From NCBI GenBank assembly GCA_003136795.1, contig PLDP01000064.1:1605-10473 (forward strand): 8,869 nt of DNA, written 5' to 3'. Source of the DNA: Actinomycetota bacterium. Its GTDB lineage: Bacteria; Actinomycetota; Thermoleophilia; Gaiellales; Gaiellaceae. The notes beneath the pieces are model-generated. The model was not told the DNA's origin. It saw nothing but the letters and a program-made list of their open reading frames with translations, and searched no databases. This document shows, one piece after another, positions 1 to 6,358 of this stretch (positions within the stretch are counted from its first letter, which is position 1; every line of letters starts with the position of its first letter). Position numbers and translations under genes: made by a program.

Positions 1-507
1 TTGGCCGGCGCCGGAGCGGGAACCCAGCGGGAGGTCATGTCGTGGGAGGATCTCGGCCGCGGATCGCGTGAGCTCGCGGAGGCGGTCGCCGCCGACGGCT
101 ACCACCCGGACATGGTGCTCGGGATCGCGCGCGGCGGGCTGCTCGTTGCAGGCGCGCTCGGCTACGCCCTCGGCATCAAGAACACGTTCACGATGAACGT
201 CGAGTTCTACACCGGGATCGACGAGCGGCTCGACATGCCGATGATCCTGCCGCCGGTCCCCGACCTCGTCGATTTCGCCGAGACGAAGGTGCTGATCGCC
301 GACGACGTCGCCGACACGGGCGCCACCCTCAAGCTCGTCCAGGAGTTTTGCGAGGGCAAGGTGGCCGAGGTGCGGTGCGCCGTCCTTTTCGAGAAGCCAC
401 GCTCGACGGTCAAATGCGAGTACGTCTGGCGGCGTACCGACCGGTGGATCACCTTCCCGTGGAGTGCGGAAGACCCCGTCTTGCAGGCTCTTTCCGAGCC
501 GGTCTAG
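1..507 (+). CDS. Purine-type phosphoribosyltransferase (start uncertain, may extend upstream)
   Basis: Type I phosphoribosyltransferase, which transfers the phosphoribosyl group of PRPP to a base; probably cytosolic purine salvage (hypoxanthine, xanthine or guanine). The PRPP-binding loop is at residues 97-109 (VLIADDVADTGAT), with the two acidic residues followed by the TGAT turn. An ARGG segment at 43-46 matches the pyrophosphate-contacting loop of these enzymes. The C-terminal W-I-T-F-P-W (149-154) is typical of the COG2236-like branch. About 168 residues is normal for that branch. The frame opens with TTG at base 1, so the true start may lie outside the window. An ATG at 37 has GGGAGG at 29-34, but the spacing of 2 nt is too short and the conserved block begins before it (REVMSWEDLG). 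The ABC importer follows 65 nt downstream on the same strand, which suggests joint uptake and salvage. The exact base specificity cannot be read from sequence. Confidence 0.85.
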   Translation: MAGAGAGTQREVMSWEDLGRGSRELAEAVAADGYHPDMVLGIARGGLLVAGALGYALGIKNTFTMNVEFYTGIDERLDMPMILPPVPDLVDFAETKVLIADDVADTGATLKLVQEFCEGKVAEVRCAVLFEKPRSTVKCEYVWRRTDRWITFPWSAEDPVLQALSEPV

Positions 508-560
508 AAGCGGGCGGGCAGGTCGGCTAGATTCGTCCTTCCCCAGGCAATTCGGCTCAC

Positions 561-569
561 AGGAGAGGA
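561..569 (+). promoter_or_regulatory. Ribosome binding site deciding the TTG start of the BMP binding protein
   Basis: AGGAGAGGA is a strong purine-rich Shine-Dalgarno match, with AGGAG ending 7 nt before the TTG at 573. No ATG or GTG in that frame lies close by, and the TTG places a clean signal peptide at the N-terminus. This supports a TTG start. Confidence 0.75.
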
Positions 570-572
570 ACA

Positions 573-1670
573 TTGACTCAGAGGAAGCTCGCGCTCGCCG
601 CGGTCCTGCTCGTGATCTCGGCCGCCTCGGTCGTGCTCGCCCTCGGCACCTCGCCCGGTGCGGCGAAGTCGAGCAGCGTGTTCAAGGCCGCATGGATCTA
701 CGTCGGTCCGCACAACGACGGTGGCTGGTCGCAGGCACACGAGGCCGGCAGGCAGTACGTACAGAAGATGCTTGGGTCGAAGGTCCAGACCACGTACAAG
801 GAGAACATCGCCGTCGGTGCGCAGTTCAGCCAGACGGTGGCCAGCCTCGTCGCCCAGGGCTACAAGCTGATCTTCGCGACGTCGTACGGCTATATCACTC
901 CGGCGATCGCCGCCAAGTACCCGGACGTCGACTTCGAGCAGGCGACTGGCACGTACCAGGCGAAGAACGTGTCGGAGTACTTCGGCGCCGCCGAAGACAC
1001 CGTCTTCCTCTCGGGGATGGCCGCCGGCGCGGCTGCGAAGTGCAACACGATCGGCTTCGTTGTCGCGTACCCGATCCCCGAGGTAATTCGTCACGCGAAC
1101 GCGTTCGCGCTCGGCGCACAGGTGACGCATCCGGGCGTCGCGGTGAAGCTCGTCTGGACGAACTCGTGGTTCGACCCGGCGAAGGAGAAGAAGGCCGCGC
1201 AAAGCCTGCACGCCGCGGGCGCCTGCGTGCTCGGCCAGAACGTCGACTCGCCGGCCACCGGCCAGTACGCGCAGTCGGTGCACGTCCCGTGGGTCGGCTA
1301 CGACTCCGACTCGTCGAAGTTCGCGCCCAAGTCGTGGCTGACGGGCTCGGTCTACAACTGGGGCCCGTACTACCTGAAGCGGGTCAAGGCCGCGATGAAC
1401 GGCACATGGAAGTCCGGCTTCTACTACGGGAGCATCAACGACGGCTTCACGAAGCTCGCACCGTACGGCCCGGGCGTCTCGGCCGCGACGAAGGCAACGA
1501 TCGCGAGCAAGGAGAAGGCGATCGAGAACGGCTCCTTCTACGAGTTCGCCGGCCCGCTCTACGACCAGAGCGGCAAGCTGCGCGTGCCGAAGGGCAAGAA
1601 GATGACCGTGAACCAGCTCTACGCGATGAGCTGGCTCGTGAAGGGTGTGATCGGGAGCCCCAAGGGCTAG
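573..1670 (+). CDS. BMP-family ABC transporter substrate-binding protein
   Basis: Extracytoplasmic binding protein of the basic membrane protein (Med/BMP, PF02608) family, which mostly binds purine nucleosides or related purines for ABC import. It is 365 residues long. Residues 2-4 (QRK) then a hydrophobic stretch at about 6-24 form a Sec-type signal, with possible cleavage near residue 31 (PGAA|KS). The mature domain begins FKAAWIYVGP. The ligand-site-like GPHNDGGWS lies at 45-53, NSWFDPAKE at 197-205 and GYDSDSS at 242-248, all characteristic of the family. The only cysteines are at 157 and 218, so the lipobox expected of a monoderm binding protein is absent. It may be secreted, or held by an uncleaved signal helix. 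It is first in the importer operon, with both permeases and the ATPase downstream. Purine-related substrate is inferred from family and from the urate genes nearby; the actual ligand is unknown. Confidence 0.93.
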   Translation: MTQRKLALAAVLLVISAASVVLALGTSPGAAKSSSVFKAAWIYVGPHNDGGWSQAHEAGRQYVQKMLGSKVQTTYKENIAVGAQFSQTVASLVAQGYKLIFATSYGYITPAIAAKYPDVDFEQATGTYQAKNVSEYFGAAEDTVFLSGMAAGAAAKCNTIGFVVAYPIPEVIRHANAFALGAQVTHPGVAVKLVWTNSWFDPAKEKKAAQSLHAAGACVLGQNVDSPATGQYAQSVHVPWVGYDSDSSKFAPKSWLTGSVYNWGPYYLKRVKAAMNGTWKSGFYYGSINDGFTKLAPYGPGVSAATKATIASKEKAIENGSFYEFAGPLYDQSGKLRVPKGKKMTVNQLYAMSWLVKGVIGSPKG

Positions 1671-1678
1671 CCGCGACG

Positions 1679-1704
1679 GGGAGGGGTGCTTCGGCGCCCC
1701 TCCC
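1679..1704 (+). terminator. UUCG-loop hairpin between binding-protein gene and permease gene
   Basis: An 11-bp stem pairs 1679-1689 with 1694-1704, closed by C-G around a TTCG tetraloop at 1690-1693. The stem has one G-T wobble (1687/1696) and is otherwise G-C apart from one A-T. It starts 9 nt after the binding-protein stop codon. Only a short T run (1706-1708) follows, so it is a weak intrinsic terminator at best. It may instead act as a 3'-end stabiliser or partial attenuator that keeps the binding protein more abundant than the permeases, a common pattern in ABC importer operons. Confidence 0.75.
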
Positions 1705-1724
1705 GTTTCGGTCGATCTCACGAC

Positions 1725-2861
1725 GTGCGCTTCACGGTTGAACGGAGGCTCCAGCAGCCGCGGTGGCTCGTCGTGGCCGTACCGCTTGCATCGGTTCTCT
1801 TCGGCTTCGTCGTCGCGGCGGTCGTTCTCCTCGCGACCGGCCACGACCCGGTCACGAGCTACCGGCAGCTATTCGACGCCGCGTTCGTCTCGACGGGGTC
1901 GCTCGACCAGACGCTGATCGCGGCGACGCCGCTCGCGTTCACCGGCCTCGCCGCCGCCGTCGCCTTCCGCATGCGCATCTTCAACATCGGCGCCGAGGGG
2001 CAGCTGTACATGGGCTCGATCACGGGCGCCGCCGCGGGCCTCTACCTCGGCGGGCGCGGCAGCGCGTCGCCGTGGGTGATCGCCGCGATGATCGTCGCCG
2101 GGTGCGCAGGCGGCGCCGCGTGGGCGTCGATCGCGGGCGCGCTGCGTGCGTTCTTCGGTACGAGCGAGATCCTCACCTCGCTGATGCTGAACTACGTCGC
2201 CGGTTACATCCTCACGTACCTGATCTTCCAGAGCGAGTCGTACTGGCGGCAGACGAAGGGCTTCAACGCCACCGTCTTTCCGACGGGGAAGCCGCTGCCG
2301 TCAAACGCGGTCTGGCCGGCGTGGACGCTGCACACGCAGGGCGGGATCGCGCTGCCGCTCGGCGCGGGACTGGCGGCTGTCGCAGCGGTCCTGCTCTGGG
2401 TGCTCTACCGGCGCACGCGCTTCGGCTTCGAGGTGCAGGTCCTCGGCGACTCCGTCGGCGCGGCGCGCTACGCGGGCGTGCGGACGCGCCGCAAGATCCT
2501 CTCCGTGATGGCGATCTCCGGCGCGATCGCCGGGCTGGGTGGCGCGAGCCAGGTTGGCGACTTCAGCCATTCGCTCGACGGCGACCCGAACGGCCTGCAG
2601 AGGCAGGGCTACGGCTACGCCGGGATCGTCGTCGCCGCGCTCGCCCGCTACAACCCGTTCGCCGTTGTCCTCGTCGCGTTCCTGATCGGAGGGCTCGACA
2701 ACGCCGGCAACTCGTTGCAGGGCGCCGACTTCCCGTCGGGGCGCGTCGGAGTGATCCAGGGGATCATCCTGTTCTCGACCCTCGGCGGCGAGCTGCTCGT
2801 GCGGCATCGAGTGCGCATCGCCCGCACACCGCAGGCGCCTGCGCCGGAGCCCGCCTCGTGA
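1725..2861 (+). CDS. BMP-type ABC transporter permease 1
   Basis: Integral membrane subunit of a purine/nucleoside-type importer (BPD_transp_2, PF02653, NupB-like). It is 378 residues from the GTG at 1725. The first membrane helix is at about 14-36. The family hallmark FNIGAEGQLYMGS is at 86-98, followed by further hydrophobic segments around 101-108, 117-140, 153-168, 208-228, 258-275, 297-307, 312-325 and 343-358. A cytoplasmic coupling-type loop with GDSVGAARYAGV lies at 241-252. The frame is open to a GTG at 1686, but that codon sits inside the hairpin stem and adds an uncharacteristic basic extension. The GTG at 1725 is therefore preferred, although it has no obvious Shine-Dalgarno. The stop overlaps the next start by 4 nt (GTGA), indicating coupled translation with permease 2. 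The family call is firm, the start less so. Confidence 0.92.
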   Translation: MRFTVERRLQQPRWLVVAVPLASVLFGFVVAAVVLLATGHDPVTSYRQLFDAAFVSTGSLDQTLIAATPLAFTGLAAAVAFRMRIFNIGAEGQLYMGSITGAAAGLYLGGRGSASPWVIAAMIVAGCAGGAAWASIAGALRAFFGTSEILTSLMLNYVAGYILTYLIFQSESYWRQTKGFNATVFPTGKPLPSNAVWPAWTLHTQGGIALPLGAGLAAVAAVLLWVLYRRTRFGFEVQVLGDSVGAARYAGVRTRRKILSVMAISGAIAGLGGASQVGDFSHSLDGDPNGLQRQGYGYAGIVVAALARYNPFAVVLVAFLIGGLDNAGNSLQGADFPSGRVGVIQGIILFSTLGGELLVRHRVRIARTPQAPAPEPAS

Positions 2862-3823
2862 ACAACACGCTCCTCGTCACGCTGATCGCGAGCGGCGTCG
2901 CGTACGGCACGCCGCTGCTCTTCGCTTCGCTCGGCGAGCTCCTGGCGGAGCGTTCCGGCGTGCTCAACCTGGGCGTCGAGGGGATGATGCTGGTGGGCGC
3001 CGTGATGGGCTTCTGGACCGAGCAGCGCGTTCATGCCGGACCCGTCGTCTCGCTCATCGTCGCCGTGTTCGTCGCAGCGTTCAGCGCCGCCTGCATGGCG
3101 GCGATCCATGCGTTCCTCGTGATCACGCTGCGCGCGAGCCAGATCGTCTCCGGCCTCGCGCTGACGATCTTCGCCGGCGCCGCCGGGCTCTCGTCGTACC
3201 TCGGCAACGACCTGAACCTCGCGGACGTCCCCGCGTCGCACACGTTCCACGCGGTCTTCCCCTCGGGGATGCAGAACTGGCCGATCGTCGGGCCGCTCGT
3301 GTTCGGGCAGACCCCGCTCGTGTACGCGTCCTGGGTCTGCGTTGCCGCCATCGCGTACTACCTCACGCGCACGCGCCCCGGTCTGAACGTGCGCGCGGTC
3401 GGCGAGTCGCCCGCCGCCGCCGACGCGATGGGGATCAGCGTGACGCGGTACCGCTACGCGCACACGATCGCCGGCGGCGCGTTCGCCGGCGTCGCCGGTG
3501 CGACGTTCACGCTCGCGATCACCCCGCAGTGGGTGAGCGGCATCACCGGCGGTGCGGGCTGGATCGCGATCGCGCTCGTCATCTTCGCCTTCTGGCGCCC
3601 GGAGCTCTGCCTGGTCGGCGCGTACTTCTTCGGCGCGCTGCAGGCGCTCGCCCCCGAGCTGCAGGCGCGCAACATCAGCCTTGGCCCGACGGAGCTGTGG
3701 ACGAACGCGATGCCGTACGCGGCGACGATCGTCGTGCTCGTGCTCGTCTCCTGGCGTGGCGCCCGCCGGCGGCTCGGCGCGCCGGCTGCGCTCGGCGTCG
3801 CCTACGTCCGCGAGGAGGCCTGA
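2858..3823 (+). CDS. BMP-type ABC transporter permease 2
   Basis: Second membrane subunit (BPD_transp_2, PF02653, NupC-like), presumed to form a heterodimer with permease 1. It is 321 residues, the usual length for this shorter partner. The GTG start overlaps the permease 1 stop by 4 nt, with GGAG at 2846-2849 placed 8 nt upstream. The hallmark SGVLNLGVEGMMLVGA lies at 33-48, matching the equivalent loop in permease 1. Hydrophobic segments are seen near 5-25, 41-53, 61-90, 97-112, 154-169, 202-220, 233-246, 250-264 and 285-299. The coupling-type loop GESPAAADAMGI is at 182-193. The C-terminus APAALGVAYVREEA is a soluble tail, and a similar coding stretch recurs after the ATPase gene. The TGA overlaps the ATPase ATG by one base. 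Confidence 0.93.
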   Translation: MNNTLLVTLIASGVAYGTPLLFASLGELLAERSGVLNLGVEGMMLVGAVMGFWTEQRVHAGPVVSLIVAVFVAAFSAACMAAIHAFLVITLRASQIVSGLALTIFAGAAGLSSYLGNDLNLADVPASHTFHAVFPSGMQNWPIVGPLVFGQTPLVYASWVCVAAIAYYLTRTRPGLNVRAVGESPAAADAMGISVTRYRYAHTIAGGAFAGVAGATFTLAITPQWVSGITGGAGWIAIALVIFAFWRPELCLVGAYFFGALQALAPELQARNISLGPTELWTNAMPYAATIVVLVLVSWRGARRRLGAPAALGVAYVREEA

Positions 3824-5340
3824 TGGCGACGGCGCCCGCGATCGAGCTGCGCGGCATCACAAAACGCTTTCCCGGCGTCGTCGCGAACGCCGACGTCGAC
3901 TTCGAGGCCGCGCCCGGCGAGGTGCACGCGCTGCTCGGCGAGAACGGCGCCGGCAAGTCGACGCTCTCGCACATCATGAGCGGGCTCTACCGGCCCGACG
4001 AGGGCGAGATCCGGCTGCACGGCGCGCCGGTCGTGTTCCACTCGCCCCGCGACGCGATCGACGCGGGCGTCTGCATGGTTCACCAGCACTTCCGCCTCGT
4101 CGACCGCTTCACCGTCGCCGAGAACCTGATCCTCGGCGACCGGCGCGGCGTGGGCACGCACTTCCGGATCGAGCCGGGGGCGGTCGTCGACCAGGTGCGC
4201 CGTCTCGGTGAGCGCTACCGGCTGCCGGTCGACCCGCGTGCCCGCATCTGGCAGCTCTCGGTCGGCGAGCGGCAGCGTGTCGAGATCTTGAAGGCGCTTT
4301 ACGAGGAGGCGAAGGTGCTGATCCTCGACGAGCCGACCGCCGTCCTGACGCCGGACGAGGCCGACACGCTGTTCGAGACGCTGCGCGAGATCGTGCAGGA
4401 CGGGCGGACCGTGATCTTCATCTCCCACAAGCTGAACGAGGTGAAGGCGGTCTCGGACCGGGTAACCGTCCTCCGCGGCGGGCGCGTCGTCGCCACGGTC
4501 GCGACCTCCGAGGCGAGCTCGCAGTCGCTGGCGTCGCTGATGGTGGGGCGCGAGCTCGACACCGTGCAGCGCCGGCGCACGGACGCAGGCGAGGGCGAGG
4601 CGGTTCTCTCCGTCGAGGGGCTCAGCGCGGAGAGCCATCGCGCGACCACGATCCTGGAGGACATCGAGCTCACGGTGCGCACGGGCGAGATCGTCGCGAT
4701 CGCCGGCGTCGCCGGCAACGGCCAGCGCGAGCTCGCCGAGGCGATCGCGGGGCTTCGGCAGCGAACGCGCGGCACGGTGCGGGTCGCCGGCCGGCCGCTG
4801 CGGAACGGCGACGCCCGCTCCGCGTTCCGTGCGGGGCTCGGCTACGTCCCGGAGGACCGGCTCGGCACGGGTGTCGCGCCCAACCTGCCCCTCTCGATGA
4901 ACATCGAGCTGAAGTCGTACCGTGAGGACTCGCTCGGCCCTTTCCTGCGGCTCGGCCGCATGCGCGAGCGGGCGGAGGAGGCGATCCGCGCGTACGACAT
5001 CAAGGCGGCGGGGCCGCACGTCGAGGCCGCCACACTCTCGGGCGGCAACATCCAGAAGGTCGTGCTCGCGCGCGAGTTCGCGGGCAATCTGAAGGCGCTG
5101 ATCGCCGCGTCGCCGACGCGCGGCCTCGACGTCAGCGCGGTCGAGACGGTGCATCGCCATCTCTGTGACGCGGCCGACCGTGGCGTCGGCATCCTCCTGA
5201 TCAGCGAGGACCTCGACGAGATCCTCGCGCTCGCCGATCGCGTCCTCGTGATGTACGAGGGCCGCCTCTCGCCGGTCGGCAACCGCGACGACATCGACGA
5301 GATCGCGGTGCTGATGGCCGGCGGACAGCGCGAAGAATAG
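3823..5340 (+). CDS. BMP-type ABC transporter ATP-binding protein (tandem nucleotide-binding domains)
   Basis: Cytoplasmic ATPase that powers the purine-type importer; 505 residues with two fused ABC domains, as in NupA/RbsA-like proteins. Domain 1 is intact: Walker A GENGAGKST at 39-47, Q-loop glutamine at 88 (HQHF), signature LSVGERQ at 145-151, Walker B VLILDE at 165-170 and switch histidine at 202. Domain 2 is degenerate: its Walker A is GVAGNGQRE (295-303) with the lysine replaced, and its Walker B reads ALIAASPTRG (425-434) without the aspartate-glutamate pair. It keeps a good signature, LSGGNIQK (405-412). This asymmetry is known in the family, where one competent and one degenerate site are typical. 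The ATG overlaps the permease 2 stop (TGATG), with GAGGAGG just upstream at 3812-3818. Placing the ATPase after the permeases is the reverse of the order in characterised nup/rns operons. Confidence 0.95.
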   Translation: MATAPAIELRGITKRFPGVVANADVDFEAAPGEVHALLGENGAGKSTLSHIMSGLYRPDEGEIRLHGAPVVFHSPRDAIDAGVCMVHQHFRLVDRFTVAENLILGDRRGVGTHFRIEPGAVVDQVRRLGERYRLPVDPRARIWQLSVGERQRVEILKALYEEAKVLILDEPTAVLTPDEADTLFETLREIVQDGRTVIFISHKLNEVKAVSDRVTVLRGGRVVATVATSEASSQSLASLMVGRELDTVQRRRTDAGEGEAVLSVEGLSAESHRATTILEDIELTVRTGEIVAIAGVAGNGQRELAEAIAGLRQRTRGTVRVAGRPLRNGDARSAFRAGLGYVPEDRLGTGVAPNLPLSMNIELKSYREDSLGPFLRLGRMRERAEEAIRAYDIKAAGPHVEAATLSGGNIQKVVLAREFAGNLKALIAASPTRGLDVSAVETVHRHLCDAADRGVGILLISEDLDEILALADRVLVMYEGRLSPVGNRDDIDEIAVLMAGGQREE

Positions 5341-5353
5341 GGCCCGAGCCATG

Positions 5354-5405
5354 GGAGCCCGCCGCCGCCTCGCTCGGCACGCCGTACGTGCGCGAAGAGC
5401 GCTGA
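5354..5405 (+). pseudogene. Relic resembling the 3' end of a permease 2 gene
   Basis: Just after the ATPase gene, one frame reads EPAAASLGTPYVREER then TGA, close to the permease 2 C-terminus (GAPAALGVAYVREEA then TGA). At the DNA level 5371-5405 aligns without gaps to 3789-3823 (26 of 35 bases by hand count) and ends on the same stop codon. 5354-5370 aligns to 3758-3774 (14 of 17), leaving a 14-nt gap. Valine and glutamate codons differ synonymously, which argues for protein-level ancestry. No start codon or ribosome site precedes it in frame, so it is not a gene now. The stretch is short and GC-rich, so chance similarity is not excluded. Confidence 0.45.
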
Positions 5406-5411
5406 ACCGCG

Positions 5412-5870
5412 TTACGTGTCGAAGAGCGCGCCCGTCAAGGCGGCGAGGGCGCCACCGCGCCGCGCCGCCTCCGGCGCTTCGATCAGCACGCCTTCGCCCG
5501 GCAGCACCGAGAGCCGTTCGAGCAGCGTCGGGCCGAGCAGCGCGCAGCCGGCGGCGTGCGCCACCGCGTCGCTGCCGATGAAGATGTGCATCAGGCAGCC
5601 GTCGCCGAGCTGGTGCAGTCGCCGCGCGTACGGCTCGACGACGTCGAGCAGCGCGTCGAGGCGTTCCTCGAGCGGCCATGCGATGTCGAGCGGGCTGTCG
5701 ACGACCCACGCCGTCTCGAGCCGGGCGGCCGACTGCGGCAGCTCGAACGTGGCCGGCTCGTCGATCTCGCCGAGTGACGCCGGCCGGAGGCCTGCGCGCT
5801 GTGCGATCTCCCGGGCGCTGAGCGAGGCGCTGAGGACGCGGAAGCCGACTCTGCGGTGCTTCCCCTGCAT
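5412..5870 (-). CDS. DUF4279-like protein of unknown function
   Basis: 152 residues, no signal peptide and no membrane segment, so probably cytosolic. The opening RVGFRVLSASLSAREIAQRAGLRP resembles the first strand and helix of DUF4279 proteins. The middle W-P-L-E-E-R-L-D-A-L-L-D (65-76), followed by a short strand containing MHIFIGS (94-100) and a helix LLGPTLLERLSVL (111-123), fits that fold. The match is by pattern only. It is the last gene of the urate-degradation block, 66 nt after the DUF3830 stop, and its ATG has no clear Shine-Dalgarno, so transcription with the operon is likely but not shown. Its TAA lies 71 nt from the convergent ATPase stop, so transcripts from the two strands may run into each other. 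No enzymatic residues are recognised and no function is proposed. Confidence 0.75.
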   Translation of the reverse strand: MQGKHRRVGFRVLSASLSAREIAQRAGLRPASLGEIDEPATFELPQSAARLETAWVVDSPLDIAWPLEERLDALLDVVEPYARRLHQLGDGCLMHIFIGSDAVAHAAGCALLGPTLLERLSVLPGEGVLIEAPEAARRGGALAALTGALFDT

Positions 5871-5936
5871 GGCACACGGACCGTACGCCGCGCCCTTCGG
5901 TGCGGGAACCGCGAAAGCCCTGATCGGGGTTGCGGG

Positions 5937-6344
5937 TTAGAGCGCGCGGAAGGAGATCTGCTGCGCGCCTTCCCACAGGGTCAGGCGGCCGAGCTCCTTC
6001 AGCTGCTCCTGCCCCTCCACGACGGTGGCGAAGTGGTTCGCCCATAGGTGCCCGGCCTTGGAGGCGAACGAGCAGTAGCCGTAGGGAAGAAGCAGCTCGG
6101 TTTCGCTCTGCCCGCCCGGGTAGAGGGCGAGCTCGCCGGGATGCGGATACGACGTCGCGTTCTCCGGGCCGATCCCGAAGTCGCGGTCGCCCCAGGGGAT
6201 CCAGTTCGACTCGCCGCTCCAGCGGCAGTGGATGATCCGGTCGTCGAGCGGCAGGCTCGCCTTGAAGGCGGCGACCGTCTTCGGCGCCGCCTCCTCTTCC
6301 CAGCGCGCGACGAAGCGCATGCCTGCAGCGACGATCTCCAGCAC
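5937..6344 (-). CDS. DUF3830 family protein (cyclophilin-like fold)
   Basis: 135 residues from GTG at 6344, soluble, with no signal peptide. The sequence fits DUF3830 (PF12903), a small beta-barrel family with a cyclophilin-like fold and no established activity. Conserved stretches visible are EAAPKTVAAF (18-27), IHCRWSGESNWIPWGD (38-53), ENATSYPHPGELALYPGG (61-78), SETELLLPYG (80-89) and NHFATVVEG (103-111), ending LWEGAQQISF (123-132). The GTG was chosen over an ATG at 6320 because the first strand (LEIVAAG) belongs to the fold and AGGTAGGG lies 8 nt upstream, overlapping the puuD stop. It follows puuD after 14 nt on the same strand, so it is almost certainly co-transcribed with the urate genes. 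The conserved histidine, tryptophan and glutamate residues hint at a ligand or catalytic pocket, but the role is unknown. Confidence 0.88.
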   Translation of the reverse strand: MLEIVAAGMRFVARWEEEAAPKTVAAFKASLPLDDRIIHCRWSGESNWIPWGDRDFGIGPENATSYPHPGELALYPGGQSETELLLPYGYCSFASKAGHLWANHFATVVEGQEQLKELGRLTLWEGAQQISFRAL

Positions 6345-6358
6345 GCGCGAGACCCTAC

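Noticed and set aside
37..39. ATG as phosphoribosyltransferase start
   Set aside because: The purine-rich stretch ends only 2 nt before it, and the conserved REV(M)SWEDLG block begins upstream, so the start is more likely the TTG at 1 or outside the window.
528..533. TAGATT as a possible -10 box before the binding-protein gene
   Set aside because: No matching -35 hexamer lies at proper spacing, and a short 65-nt gap to the upstream gene is compatible with co-transcription.
1686..1724. Upstream GTG as permease 1 start
   Set aside because: The codon lies within the hairpin stem and would add 13 basic residues not expected in the family; the GTG at 1725 is preferred.
504..1844. Long open frame on the minus strand opposite the binding-protein gene (446 residues)
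   Set aside because: It mirrors a strong known gene, is very rich in arginine, and shows no family motif; it is typical of antisense frames in GC-rich coding DNA.
1763..2857. Extension of the permease 2 frame 365 codons upstream
   Set aside because: The extension is an out-of-frame shadow of permease 1, rich in arginine; permease family sequence starts exactly at the GTG at 2858.
5377..5391. Small hairpin GCACG/CGTGC between the convergent operons as a bidirectional terminator
   Set aside because: Only a 5-bp stem with no T run on either strand; such stems are expected by chance in GC-rich DNA.
5351..5581. Plus-strand frame of 76 residues with ATG after the ATPase
   Set aside because: It runs antisense through the DUF4279-like gene, is dominated by Arg and Ala, and has no ribosome binding site.
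3802..6045. Very long minus-strand frame (747 residues) across the ATPase gene and the block junction
   Set aside because: It crosses two confirmed genes on the opposite strand and overlaps two real minus-strand genes in another frame; the composition is low-complexity Arg/Ala/Asp and no domain is visible.
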